Source: a virus
IMG/VR virus record: IMGVR_UViG_3300021962_000115
Coordinates: 1-59,930 of that record
Strand: one strand, 5' to 3'
Length of the DNA: 59,930 nt
Below are positions 7,197 through 16,594 of the stretch, piece after piece. How positions within the stretch are numbered: the stretch's first letter is position 1; the number at the start of each line of letters is the position of its first letter. The translations under genes and the position numbers were made by a program. The notes under the pieces were generated by a model that worked only from the letters and a program-made list of their open reading frames with translations, ran no database searches and was not told where the DNA came from.

Positions 7197-8029
7197 GCAT
7201 AGTATTTAATGCAGATGATCATAGTTATGTTAGTGTAGATCCAAATGATCAGATCAAATGGACTAGTGTAACTACATTAATTTCAAGTTTAAAGAAACCT
7301 TTTGATGCAAAAACAGTTGCAGCTAAAGTATCTAAGAACAAGAAGTCTAAATGGTATGGTATTACTCAGAAAACCATATTAGAAATATGGGAAAATGAAG
7401 CTAATAGAGCTACTACACTTGGTACATTTTATCATAACCAAAGAGAATCTGACTTGTGCTCATTAGCATCTATTGAAAGAGAAGGTGTTACTGTTCCAGT
7501 ATTTAAGCCTTATGAAGCAGAAAATGGTCTAAAAATTGCTCCTTCACAAAAATTAGAACCAGGCGTGTATCCTGAACATATGGTCTATCTTAAGTCAGCA
7601 GGCTTATGCGGCCAATCAGATTTAGTTGAAGTAGTCAATGGTAGAGTTAATATCATTGACTACAAAACTAATAAGGAAATTAAAACAGAATCTTTTAAGA
7701 ACTGGGAAGGAATGTCTGAGAAAATGCTTCCACCTGTAGATCATTTAGATGATTGTAATTTTAATCACTATGCATTACAGTTAAGTGTATATATGTACAT
7801 TATCTTAAAGCATAATCCTAAACTTCAACCAGGAAAGATATTTATTCATCATATTACATTTGAAACATCAGGAGAAGATCAATATGGTTACCCTATTGCT
7901 AAATTAGATGATAATGGAGAACCAAAAGTATTAGAAGTAATACCAATGCCAGTACCTTATCTTTATGATGAGGTTATCTCAGTTATCAACTATCTTAAGG
8001 AGAATCCTTATATTATTAAAAAGAAGTAA
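7193..8029 (+). CDS. PD-(D/E)XK superfamily nuclease (RecB/Cas4-like)
   Basis: A 278-residue protein with the ordered motifs of RecB-type PD-(D/E)XK nucleases: GTFYHNQRE with His81 and Glu85, GQSDLVEV with Asp143, IIDYKT with Asp156 and Lys158, and QLSVY with Gln196 and Tyr200. The metal-binding and catalytic residues are all present, so it should be an active DNA nuclease. crAss-like phages have such nucleases near their packaging block; a role in trimming DNA before packaging is plausible. It lies four genes into the packaging operon and overlaps the zinc-ribbon gene by 4 bp. Confidence 0.8.
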   Translation: MSIVFNADDHSYVSVDPNDQIKWTSVTTLISSLKKPFDAKTVAAKVSKNKKSKWYGITQKTILEIWENEANRATTLGTFYHNQRESDLCSLASIEREGVTVPVFKPYEAENGLKIAPSQKLEPGVYPEHMVYLKSAGLCGQSDLVEVVNGRVNIIDYKTNKEIKTESFKNWEGMSEKMLPPVDHLDDCNFNHYALQLSVYMYIILKHNPKLQPGKIFIHHITFETSGEDQYGYPIAKLDDNGEPKVLEVIPMPVPYLYDEVISVINYLKENPYIIKKK

Positions 8030-8030
8030 T

Positions 8031-8546
8031 ATGCTAGTCAGACTATTTGACGTACAAAATGGTATAGTAATTCCTACGGAACATTGCTATACATTAAAAG
8101 CCCTCAAAGATATCATGGATAACTATCCAGATGATTATCTTAAAATATATCTCTATTTGTTTTATATGACTTGTCCTAATCCGGATATGAATCCTTTCTT
8201 TCATACTCCAGAGATAGATAAAGAACACATTATTCTAAAAGAAATAGAAGCTGAATTCTCAACTGAAGATGATGATATACATACAGCTCTTTTATTTTGT
8301 GAAAGAATGTATGAAACACCTACATCTAGAGCATATAAAGGAATGGCTTCTATGTTGGATAGATTAGCTAGATATATGGAAACAACCCCCATTTCTGCTG
8401 GTAGAGATGGAAATATTAATTCACTAGTGGCTGCAGCCAAAAACTTTGACCAGATTAGAGCATCATTTAAAGGAGTATATAAAGACCTTCAAGATGAACA
8501 GTCTAGTAAAGTACGCGGAGGCCAGGGACTTGCTTATGATAGTTAA
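8031..8546 (+). CDS. Conserved protein before TerL; candidate small terminase subunit
   Basis: The frame opens upstream at 7965 inside the nuclease gene, but ATG 8031, one base after the nuclease stop, is the natural start and gives 171 residues. The protein is mostly helical, with conserved-looking segments YETPTSRAYKGMASMLDRLA (about residues 91-110), GRDGNINSL and a C-terminal RGGQGLAYDS. I recall this pattern as a conserved uncharacterised family upstream of TerL in Bacteroidota phages. Position and all-helical character suggest TerS or another packaging partner, but no DNA-binding motif is obvious. Confidence 0.6.
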   Translation: MLVRLFDVQNGIVIPTEHCYTLKALKDIMDNYPDDYLKIYLYLFYMTCPNPDMNPFFHTPEIDKEHIILKEIEAEFSTEDDDIHTALLFCERMYETPTSRAYKGMASMLDRLARYMETTPISAGRDGNINSLVAAAKNFDQIRASFKGVYKDLQDEQSSKVRGGQGLAYDS

Positions 8547-8548
8547 TT

Positions 8549-10756
8549 ATGAGTGAGATTTATCAAGACATACCAACCTATGACAATGGAACATGGACAA
8601 CAACAAGCTTTGAATCCAGAGAGGACTTCAGCAACTTCATATTTGGGCTTTTCAGAGAACCCGGTAATTACAAGTTCAACAATACAACTAATCAGATATT
8701 TATATCTGAGTCAAACAAATTTAGAGATACTGGAGTATATTGTACAGCCCCGTTCAAATCAAAAGACTTTATTGCCTATTGGGATGATCAAAAGCTAAAG
8801 TGTAGAAAAGGTGTTATTATAAAAGATGAAACTGATACATGGTTTCTTGCAAGAGAATACTACATGTGGCTTAACTTTTTACCAATCTTTGATAAGGAAC
8901 AACAAAAATTTGACTTTGCTAAGATTAGAGATGCACAGTATCATATGGCTCTTTATGAGTTATTAGCTGAGTTAAACTATAAACATGCAGCTATCTTAAA
9001 GAAACGTCAGATTGCATCTTCTTATTATCATATGGCCAAGTTTATAAACCAACAATGGTTTGAAGCTGGGGTTACCCTTAAAATGGGAGCAAGTCTTAAA
9101 GATTACATTAATGAGAAAGGATCCTGGAAATTCTTACAAGAATATGCAGCCTTCTTAAATGAACATACTGCATGGTATAGACCTATGTCACCAGATAAGG
9201 TAATGATGTGGCAACAGAAGATTGAAGTAAGAAAAGGAGATAGAAAAACAGAAGTTGGTCTTAAAGGCACTATACAAGGTATGTCATTTGAGAAAGATCC
9301 AACAAATGGTGTAGGAGGTCCAGTAAAATACTTCTTTCATGAGGAAGCAGGAATTGCCCCTAAGATGGATCAGACATATGAGTATATGCGCCCAGCTATG
9401 AGATCTGGTATGGTTACTACAGGAATGTTTATTGCAGCAGGATCTGTGGGTGACTTGTCCCAGTGTAATCCACTAAGAGATATGATTCTTAATCCACTCT
9501 CTAAAGATATCTATGCTGTAGAAACAAATCTATTAGATAATAAAGGAACTGTAGGTTTGTCAGGTTTGTTTATTCCTGAACAATGGTCAATGCCTCCATA
9601 CATAGATGACTTTGGTAATTCTAAAGTAGAAGAAGCATTAAAAGCTTTAGATGATCAATTTGAACAGTGGAAAAAAGAACTTGCTCCAGAAGATTATCAG
9701 TTACGTATTTCTCAGCATCCAAGAAATATCAGAGAAGCATTTGCACATAGATCTGTATCTGTATTCCCAATGCATTTAGTTGCTGCTCAACAAAGAAGAA
9801 TAGAAGAAAAAGAATATTCTTATGAGTTCTTAGATATATTTACTGATGAAAATGGTAAGGTAGCTGTTAAGTCTACAGATAAACAACCAATTAAAGAATT
9901 TCCAGTTCCCAAAAAACTAGAAGATAAAACAGGAGTTTTAGTAGTATGGGAGAGACCAATAGCAGATCCTACATTTGGACAGTACTATGCTTCTATTGAC
10001 CCCGTATCTGAAGGTAAAACAACAACATCAGAATCTCTCTGTTCTATTTATATTATGAAAGCTCCTGTAGAAGTTACTAAGGTAACTCTAGGAGAAACAG
10101 AAACCTATATTGAACCAGATAAAATTGTAGCAGCTTGGTGCGGAAGATTTGATGATATTAACAAAACTCACCAAAAATTAGAGCTAATTATAGAATGGTA
10201 CAATGCATGGACAGTAATAGAGAACAACATCTCTCTGTTCATACAGTATATGATATCAAGAAAGAAACAAAGATATCTAGTACCTAAAAGTCAAATCATG
10301 TTCTTAAAAGATTTAGGAGCAAATGCAAATGTATTCCAGGAGTATGGTTGGAAAAACACAGGTACTCTATTTAAAGCACACTTATTAAGTTACGCTATTG
10401 AATACACCAAAGAAGAATTAGATGTAGAAACTAAAACAGATGGTTCTGTAGTTAGAACCAAATATGGAATAGAACGTATTCCAGATCCAATGTTATTAAA
10501 AGAAATGCAAGAATATGCAGATGGAGTCAACGTGGATAGACTAGTATCTTTTGCAGCACTTGTTGCATTTATGAGAATACAACAAGCAAACAGAGGATAT
10601 AGTAAAAGAGTAATCATGGATGATGCTTCTAAAAACTTGCAAAAGTCAAATAATTTGTTTAAATTAAATAGAACCCCGTTCCGTCATATGGGATCTGGGG
10701 GACGAGTTATTAATGGTCAAGTTTTTAATAGGTCTGCTTTTAAAAACCTTAAATAA
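8549..10756 (+). CDS. terL: Terminase large subunit (TerL)
   Basis: This 735-residue protein is the ATPase-nuclease packaging motor. The ATPase region has a variant Walker A-type segment, KKRQIASSYYHMAK (151-164), and a Walker B with catalytic Glu at YFFHEEAG (His264, Glu265, Glu266). The C-terminal RNase H-like nuclease has Asp484 in SIDPVSEG and the Asp658/Asp663 pair in DGVNVDRL. It lies directly upstream of the portal, as in most tailed phages. The Walker A lacks the standard GK[ST] ending, as in many terminases with degenerate P-loops. The C-terminus is a basic tail that could contact the portal. Confidence 0.85.
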   Translation: MSEIYQDIPTYDNGTWTTTSFESREDFSNFIFGLFREPGNYKFNNTTNQIFISESNKFRDTGVYCTAPFKSKDFIAYWDDQKLKCRKGVIIKDETDTWFLAREYYMWLNFLPIFDKEQQKFDFAKIRDAQYHMALYELLAELNYKHAAILKKRQIASSYYHMAKFINQQWFEAGVTLKMGASLKDYINEKGSWKFLQEYAAFLNEHTAWYRPMSPDKVMMWQQKIEVRKGDRKTEVGLKGTIQGMSFEKDPTNGVGGPVKYFFHEEAGIAPKMDQTYEYMRPAMRSGMVTTGMFIAAGSVGDLSQCNPLRDMILNPLSKDIYAVETNLLDNKGTVGLSGLFIPEQWSMPPYIDDFGNSKVEEALKALDDQFEQWKKELAPEDYQLRISQHPRNIREAFAHRSVSVFPMHLVAAQQRRIEEKEYSYEFLDIFTDENGKVAVKSTDKQPIKEFPVPKKLEDKTGVLVVWERPIADPTFGQYYASIDPVSEGKTTTSESLCSIYIMKAPVEVTKVTLGETETYIEPDKIVAAWCGRFDDINKTHQKLELIIEWYNAWTVIENNISLFIQYMISRKKQRYLVPKSQIMFLKDLGANANVFQEYGWKNTGTLFKAHLLSYAIEYTKEELDVETKTDGSVVRTKYGIERIPDPMLLKEMQEYADGVNVDRLVSFAALVAFMRIQQANRGYSKRVIMDDASKNLQKSNNLFKLNRTPFRHMGSGGRVINGQVFNRSAFKNLK

Positions 10757-10761
10757 TAGAT

Positions 10762-13506
10762 ATGCAGGTATATAATGCTTTACAGTTAAAAAATGGTGCT
10801 AAAGTCAAACAGAATAGACTTGGTAGCATTATGCAACCATTACAATTTTTACCTGAGAAAGAAAAGGATGAAGAATGGGCAGCATGGAATCTTGACTGGT
10901 TAGAATGGCAGGGACTGAAACAAATCCGTAGAAATGCCCGCAGGTTAATGAAGAACTACAAACTTGCTAAGGGTATTATTGATAGAACTGATTACATAGT
11001 AGAAGAGAATAATGAATACAGAGATGTTGTTGAACTACTTACTAAAGATGATCCCTCAGCATTAGAATTAAAGTTCTATCCAATTATTCCAAATGTTATT
11101 AATGTTCTTGTAGCTGAATTTGCAAAGAGAACAACTAAACTTACTTATAGAGCAATTGATGAGCTCTCATATAATGAGATGCTAGAGCAAAAAAGACAGA
11201 TGGTTGAAGAAACCCTTATGGCAGATGCTAAAACAAAAATTATTGCAGCTCTAGTTGAACAAGGTTTAGATCCAGATTCTGAAGAAGCACAAGCAGAAAC
11301 TTCTCCTGAAAAACTTAAGTCACTTCCTGAAATTGAACAGTTCTTTAAAAAGAGCTACAGATCAATGATTGAAGAATGGGCAACTCATCAGCATAAAGTT
11401 GATGTAGAAAGATTTAAAATGGATGAGCTTGAAGAAAGAGCTTTCCGTGATATGCTTATTACAGATAGGGAGTTCTGGCATTTCCATATGATGGAAGATG
11501 ACTATGATGTAGAACTATGGAATCCAGTAACTACATTCTATCATAAATCCCCGGACATTAGATATATTTCTCAAGGTAACTGGGTAGGTAAAATTGATAT
11601 GCTTACACCTTCTGATGTTATTGATAAGTATGGTTATGTAATGACAGAAGAACAACTTGCTGCATTAGAAGCTATTTACCCTATTAGATCAGCAGGTTAT
11701 ACTATTGGTGGCTATCAAAATGATGGTACTTACTATGATGGTACTAAATCACATGAGTGGAACACCAATATGCCATCTCTTGCATATAGACAATATACAT
11801 CTGCAGTAGCAGGATCTGTAACTGATGGTGGTGATATTATAAATCAAATTCTATCTCAGGGAGAAGATTATTTTGATAACGGTCAATCTTTCTTATTAAG
11901 AGTTACTACAGGTTATTGGAAGTCTCAAAGAAAGGTTGGACACTTAACTAAAGTTAGTGATACAGGAGAAGTAGTTACTGAAATTGTTACTGAAGCATAT
12001 AAAGTAATTGATAAACCTGTATATGATACAAGACTCTTTAAAAACAAAACAAGAGATAATGTGATCTTTGGAGAACATATTGATTGGATTTGGGTAAATG
12101 AAGTTTGGGGTGGTGTTAAAATTGGACCTAACATCCCATCTTTCTGGGGTATGAACAATCCAGGTGGATTTAGTCCAATTTATATTGGTGTTCAGAAAAA
12201 TCATATTGGACCGCTTAAGTTTCAATTTAAGGGAGATTCATCTCTCTATGGTTGCAAACTTCCTGTAGAAGGTTCTGTATTCTCAGATAGAAATACTAAG
12301 TCTACAGCACTAATAGATCTAATGAAACCATACCAGATTGGGTACAACATTGTAAACAATCAAATTGCAGATATCCTTGTAGATGAGCTAGGAACTGTAA
12401 TTATGTTAGATCAGAATACTTTACCTAAACACTCACTTGGTGAAGACTGGGGTAAAGGTAATTACGCTAATGCATATGTAGCAATGAAGAACTTCCAAAT
12501 TCTTCCTCTTGATACCTCTATTACAAATACTGAGAATGCATTAAATTTCCAACACTTCCAAAAACTTGATCTTGATCAGACTAATAGATTGATGTCAAGA
12601 ATTCAGTTAGCTAATCACTTTAAACAACAAGCATATGATGTAATTGGTGTTAATCCACAAAGGATGGGACAACAGTTATCTCAAATGACTGCTACAGGAG
12701 TAGAACAGGCTGCTGCAGCGTCTTATGCTCAGACAGAGGTATTCTTTATCCAGCACTGTGATTATCTAATGCCTAGAGTCCACCAAATGCGTACAGACTT
12801 AGCTCAGTACTATAATTCAACTAAGCCATCTGCAAGATTAAGTTATATGACTGCAGCAGATGAAAAAGTAAACTTTGAGATTAATGGTACTGATTTATTA
12901 ATGAGAGATCTTAATATATTCTGTAGTACTACTGCAAACCATAGATCAATTCTTGAGCAATTGAAACAAATGGCAATGCAGAATAATACTACTGGAGCAT
13001 CTATCTATGACCTAGGTAAAATTGTACAATCTGAATCAGTTGCTGAACTTACTACTGCACTTAAAGATTCTGAGCAAAAACAACAAGCTCAAAAAGAACA
13101 AGAAATGCAGCAACAACAAGAAATGCAGCAACAACAAATTCAATCTCAACAAGAAATTGAGAAGATGAAGATTGATTCAGTAGCTGCTGAAAAAGAAAAA
13201 GATAGACAAAGAGATATCTTGGTTGCTGAAATTAGAGCTGCTGGTTATGGATCTATGGTTGATGTTAATAAAAATGAGCAATCAGATTATGTTGATGCTA
13301 TGAAAGATATTAGACAATCTGAATCATATCAGCAACAAACTACTCTTCAAAGAGAAAAGCAGTCTAATGAAAACCTTAGGCAATCTCAAAAGATGGATAT
13401 AGAAAGAGAAAAGATACAAGCACAAAAAGAAATAGCAGATAAACAACTTCAAATTGCTAGAGAGAATAAAAATAGATTTGATAAAAAATCAAATGAAAAG
13501 AAATAG
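10762..13506 (+). CDS. Portal protein
   Basis: A 914-residue protein in the standard position between TerL and scaffold/MCP. The N-terminal part has the helical region FYPIIPNVINVLVAEFAKRT (about residues 105-124) and a central mixed domain typical of large portals that form the dodecameric capsid vertex ring. The last 150 residues are a long Gln/Glu/Lys-rich coiled coil with a poly-Gln tract, possibly a barrel or capsid-interior extension. The length is large but compatible with crAss-like portals. It starts 5 bp after TerL stops. Confidence 0.75.
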   Translation: MQVYNALQLKNGAKVKQNRLGSIMQPLQFLPEKEKDEEWAAWNLDWLEWQGLKQIRRNARRLMKNYKLAKGIIDRTDYIVEENNEYRDVVELLTKDDPSALELKFYPIIPNVINVLVAEFAKRTTKLTYRAIDELSYNEMLEQKRQMVEETLMADAKTKIIAALVEQGLDPDSEEAQAETSPEKLKSLPEIEQFFKKSYRSMIEEWATHQHKVDVERFKMDELEERAFRDMLITDREFWHFHMMEDDYDVELWNPVTTFYHKSPDIRYISQGNWVGKIDMLTPSDVIDKYGYVMTEEQLAALEAIYPIRSAGYTIGGYQNDGTYYDGTKSHEWNTNMPSLAYRQYTSAVAGSVTDGGDIINQILSQGEDYFDNGQSFLLRVTTGYWKSQRKVGHLTKVSDTGEVVTEIVTEAYKVIDKPVYDTRLFKNKTRDNVIFGEHIDWIWVNEVWGGVKIGPNIPSFWGMNNPGGFSPIYIGVQKNHIGPLKFQFKGDSSLYGCKLPVEGSVFSDRNTKSTALIDLMKPYQIGYNIVNNQIADILVDELGTVIMLDQNTLPKHSLGEDWGKGNYANAYVAMKNFQILPLDTSITNTENALNFQHFQKLDLDQTNRLMSRIQLANHFKQQAYDVIGVNPQRMGQQLSQMTATGVEQAAAASYAQTEVFFIQHCDYLMPRVHQMRTDLAQYYNSTKPSARLSYMTAADEKVNFEINGTDLLMRDLNIFCSTTANHRSILEQLKQMAMQNNTTGASIYDLGKIVQSESVAELTTALKDSEQKQQAQKEQEMQQQQEMQQQQIQSQQEIEKMKIDSVAAEKEKDRQRDILVAEIRAAGYGSMVDVNKNEQSDYVDAMKDIRQSESYQQQTTLQREKQSNENLRQSQKMDIEREKIQAQKEIADKQLQIARENKNRFDKKSNEKK

Positions 13507-13509
13507 TTA

Positions 13510-13530
13510 TTGGATAGCTATATAATCCAA
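13510..13530 (+). other. Imperfect hairpin after portal
   Basis: A 6-bp stem TTGGAT/ATCCAA with a 9-nt loop follows the portal stop. No T-run follows on the + strand, so it is at most a weak terminator or RNA stability element. Confidence 0.35.
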
Positions 13531-13565
13531 AAAATTATCAAATCCATTTTAAATATTTGAAGTTT

Positions 13566-13599
13566 AATTTGTATATTAAATTATAAACAAAACCAACAG
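13566..13599 (+). promoter_or_regulatory. Promoter-like element and leader for scaffold-MCP unit
   Basis: TATATTAA at 13572-13579 is preceded by AATTTG and followed by AAAACCAACAG at 13589-13599, 2 bp before the scaffold ATG at 13602. It repeats the box-plus-leader layout seen before the 730-residue protein. Confidence 0.5.
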
Positions 13600-13601
13600 T
13601 T

Positions 13602-14867
13602 ATGGCAGAACCAACAAAAAATCCTGAGGAAGATCAGGTGTTAGACACTACAACGGTAGGTCAAGCAGATGTTAACATTGATGAGCTATTTGGAATGCCT
13701 GGAGCAGAAAATGTAATGCTTCCTTCAGATAGTCCAACAGAAGATAGTCCAAAGTCAGTTTTCTCAAAAGCTGATAATTTAGACACTACGTTCCTTGACA
13801 AAACTGAAACTAAATCTGATGATACAACTAAACCAGTTAGTTCCACAGAGGTAGATGAAGCAATTGCTCAACTGGATGATATGATCACCCAAGAAGAGGA
13901 TGCAGGTAATAAGGGAAGACCTAAAGTAGATAAATCAGGTCTTGCTGAGCTAGCAAGTAAAATGATTGAGGAAGGTGCTCTTATTCCATTTGATGATGAT
14001 AAACCATTAGAGGAATATACTACAAAGGACTTCCGTGAATTATTTGAAGCTAACTTTCAGGAAAGAGAAAACAAAATTAGACAAGACACTCCAAAAGAGT
14101 TCTTTCAATCTCTACCAGAAGAACTTCAAGTTGCTGCTAAATATGTAGCTGATGGAGGTACAGATCTTAAATCTCTTTTTAGAACTCTTGCAGAAGTAGA
14201 AGAAGTAATTGATCTTGATCCTACAAATGAATATGATCAAGCAGAAATTGCAAGACAGTACTTATATGCTACAAGATTTGGTACTCCTGAAGAAATTGAA
14301 GCTGAGATTAATGATTGGGCTGATATGGGTAGACTAGAGCAAAAGGCTCAACAGTTCAAACCAAAGTTGGACAGAATGCAAGAGGAAGTTGTAGCTAGAA
14401 AACTTGCAGAACAAGAATATAAAAAACAGCAACAAGCAGAGCAAGCAAAAGCATATACAGAAAATGTATATAACACACTTCTTGCTGGTGAACTAAATGG
14501 TATTAAATTAGATAAGAAAACACAAAGCATGTTGTACTCAGGTTTGGTACAACCTAGTTATCCTTCTATCTCAGGGAGACAAACTAATTTATTAGGACAC
14601 TTACTTGAGAAGTATCAGTTTGTTGAACCAAGACATGATTTAATTTCAGAAGCTCTCTGGTTACTTTCTGATCCAGAAGGTTATAAAGGAAGAATAAAAG
14701 AACAAGGGTCTAAAGCAGCTGTAGAAAAAACAGTAAGACAATTGAAAACAGAAGAAGCAAGAAAAATTTCTTCATCTGCACAACAAGAGTCTGATGATGC
14801 AAGAAGACCAAGTAATAAACCACAAAGAACACTCTCTAGACAAAACAATTTGTTCAAGAGATTTTAA
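13602..14867 (+). CDS. Putative capsid scaffolding protein
   Basis: The 421-residue protein sits between portal and MCP. Its first 120 residues are acidic and low in complexity (many Asp, Glu, Thr, Ser, Pro). The middle contains helices and coiled coil (about residues 245-290, LAEQEYKKQQQAEQAKA), and the end is basic and disordered, finishing in RQNNLFKRF. An acidic start, helical middle and basic C-terminus in this position are typical of scaffold proteins whose C-terminal tail binds the MCP. No protease motif is seen, so it is not an obvious fused prohead protease. The short leader and promoter-like element suggest co-expression with the MCP. Confidence 0.65.
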   Translation: MAEPTKNPEEDQVLDTTTVGQADVNIDELFGMPGAENVMLPSDSPTEDSPKSVFSKADNLDTTFLDKTETKSDDTTKPVSSTEVDEAIAQLDDMITQEEDAGNKGRPKVDKSGLAELASKMIEEGALIPFDDDKPLEEYTTKDFRELFEANFQERENKIRQDTPKEFFQSLPEELQVAAKYVADGGTDLKSLFRTLAEVEEVIDLDPTNEYDQAEIARQYLYATRFGTPEEIEAEINDWADMGRLEQKAQQFKPKLDRMQEEVVARKLAEQEYKKQQQAEQAKAYTENVYNTLLAGELNGIKLDKKTQSMLYSGLVQPSYPSISGRQTNLLGHLLEKYQFVEPRHDLISEALWLLSDPEGYKGRIKEQGSKAAVEKTVRQLKTEEARKISSSAQQESDDARRPSNKPQRTLSRQNNLFKRF

Positions 14868-14896
14868 TTAGTAACAAATAAACAAATAAATAAAAA

Positions 14897-16513
14897 ATGG
14901 CAACTCCAGTTTTAAACAATGGTATATTCCTTAGGGATACCGCTTACAACGCAAGTTCCCATGTGGATTCTTACCACTTGGTGAATATGCTGAAAGATGC
15001 TGAGCCAATGGATCTTGGTCCAGTGGATCTATGGGCTATGGCTCAGAAAGTAGAAATGCCCCTTTATCAAATGTCTTCATTTGGTGGCAAAAATGTAATC
15101 AACGTAGATAATGCTCGTGGAGAGTATAGATGGCAGACTCCTGTATCTATTGATCTTCCTTACATTGTTGAGGATATTGAGCCAAACAATGATTTCAAAG
15201 GTATTGAAGGTACTACTTTCCGTATCAAACTCAACAAAAGAGAATTTGGACATGGTGATATCATCACTTATGACAAATACAATGGTGTTGAGATGTACAT
15301 CACTGCAGAAGATATTCTTCCTTTAGGTGATGGCTTTATCTATACTGTACAGTTAGTTAACAATGATAACTACAAATATCTTGATAGCAAGTATTTGGCT
15401 AATGGTACTAAAGTATTCCGTAAAGGTTCTGCAAGAGGTGAATATGGTGAAAGATTCTCTGACATCATTACTAATGCTGGTTTCCGTGAATTCTACAACT
15501 TTGTAGGAGGTGCTGAAGCTCACGTTCACTACTCTATCTCTAGCCGTGCTGACTTGATGATCAAAGGTGGTATGAATGCAGATGGTACAGTTCCTGTAAC
15601 TGAAATCTGGAGAACTCATGACAAAAACTTAGATCCATCAATTGCTTCTTTGGAAGACATGGTTAAAGTTATGGGTAAAGATGCAGTTAAGAAAGCATTT
15701 GACAATGGTAACTTGTCACGTACATTCTTGACCAATATGGAAGCTGCTCACTTGAGCAAAATTGCTACTGACATTGAAACTTACTTAATGTGGGGTCATG
15801 GTGGTAGAGTTCGTCAAGATGGTCCAGATGATGTTAGATTGTCTGTGGGTCTTTGGAAGCAGTTGGATAACTCATTCAAAAGAGTATACAACAAAAACAA
15901 CTTCACACTTGACTTGTTCCGTTCTGAGATCTACAACTTCTTCAATGGTAAAGTTGAATTCCAAGGTCCAGATCCAAAACGTAGCCTAGTTGTACAAACA
16001 GGTATGGGTGGTATGCGTATGGTTAATGAGGCTATCAAACAAGAGGCTATCTCTTCTGGTCTTCTTATCCAAGCTGCTGACATAGGTGCAATCACTGGTA
16101 AAGGTATGGACTTGAACTTTGGTTTTGCATATACTTCATATGTAATTCCATTCTTGGCAAATGTTAAGTTTGTTCTTAACCCAGCATTTGACAATGTTAA
16201 TACTAATGACATTGAGAACCCAATCATTGATGGTTTCCCATTATCTTCTTACTCATTCATTATCTTTGATATCACTGACAATACTAATGACAACATCTTC
16301 TTGTTGAAATTGTCTTGGGATAATCAATTGAAATGGTGGTATCAAAATGGTACTATGGACTACATGGGACGTAGCCAAGGCTTCCAGTCTTCAGGTCAGT
16401 TCAATGGTTACCGTGTAATGATGTCTCAAACAATGCCAGCTATCTGGGTTAAAGACCCTACTAAAGTGTTGAAAATTGTTATGAGAAACCCAATTACTGG
16501 TGGATCATTCTAA
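14897..16513 (+). CDS. Major capsid protein (MCP)
   Basis: A 538-residue protein encoded after portal and scaffold and closed by a strong terminator. Its length and position fit an HK97-fold MCP of the crAss-like type, which is longer than the simplest HK97 MCPs because of inserted domains. The codon use supports very high expression: unlike its neighbours it often uses CGT for Arg and C-ending codons for Asn, Phe, Tyr and Ile. The N-terminus (MATPVLNNGIFLRDTAYN) shows no obvious cleavable delta domain, agreeing with a separate scaffold. The HK97 assignment is inference from context. Confidence 0.75.
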   Translation: MATPVLNNGIFLRDTAYNASSHVDSYHLVNMLKDAEPMDLGPVDLWAMAQKVEMPLYQMSSFGGKNVINVDNARGEYRWQTPVSIDLPYIVEDIEPNNDFKGIEGTTFRIKLNKREFGHGDIITYDKYNGVEMYITAEDILPLGDGFIYTVQLVNNDNYKYLDSKYLANGTKVFRKGSARGEYGERFSDIITNAGFREFYNFVGGAEAHVHYSISSRADLMIKGGMNADGTVPVTEIWRTHDKNLDPSIASLEDMVKVMGKDAVKKAFDNGNLSRTFLTNMEAAHLSKIATDIETYLMWGHGGRVRQDGPDDVRLSVGLWKQLDNSFKRVYNKNNFTLDLFRSEIYNFFNGKVEFQGPDPKRSLVVQTGMGGMRMVNEAIKQEAISSGLLIQAADIGAITGKGMDLNFGFAYTSYVIPFLANVKFVLNPAFDNVNTNDIENPIIDGFPLSSYSFIIFDITDNTNDNIFLLKLSWDNQLKWWYQNGTMDYMGRSQGFQSSGQFNGYRVMMSQTMPAIWVKDPTKVLKIVMRNPITGGSF

Positions 16514-16527
16514 TCTAAACTAGAAAC

Positions 16528-16557
16528 AAGGGAGGGGGAAACTCCTCCCTTTTTTTC
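16528..16557 (+). terminator. Strong rho-independent terminator after MCP
   Basis: A perfect 8-bp stem AAGGGAGG (16528-16535) with CCTCCCTT (16544-16551) runs into a T-tract. It closes the scaffold-MCP unit. Confidence 0.85.
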
Positions 16558-16590
16558 TCTATATTTAACCAACAAAAAATAAAACCAACA
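16558..16590 (+). promoter_or_regulatory. Promoter-like element with doubled AACCAACA leader
   Basis: TATATTTA at 16560-16567 follows the MCP terminator directly. Two AACCAACA copies follow (16567-16574 and 16583-16590) before the ATG at 16595. Confidence 0.45.
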
Positions 16591-16594
16591 AAAC

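Noticed and set aside
7965-8030. Upstream extension of the pre-TerL gene to 7965
   Set aside because: It would lie wholly inside the nuclease gene; ATG 8031 directly after the nuclease stop is the typical start for this phage.
13090-13160. Short tandem DNA repeat in the portal gene (GAAATGCAGCAACAACA twice)
   Set aside because: It simply encodes the poly-Gln stretch of the coiled-coil tail and does not look like a mobile or regulatory repeat.
13602-14867. Scaffold gene as a protease-scaffold fusion
   Set aside because: No Ser/His/Asp or other protease pattern was visible; composition is that of a plain scaffold.
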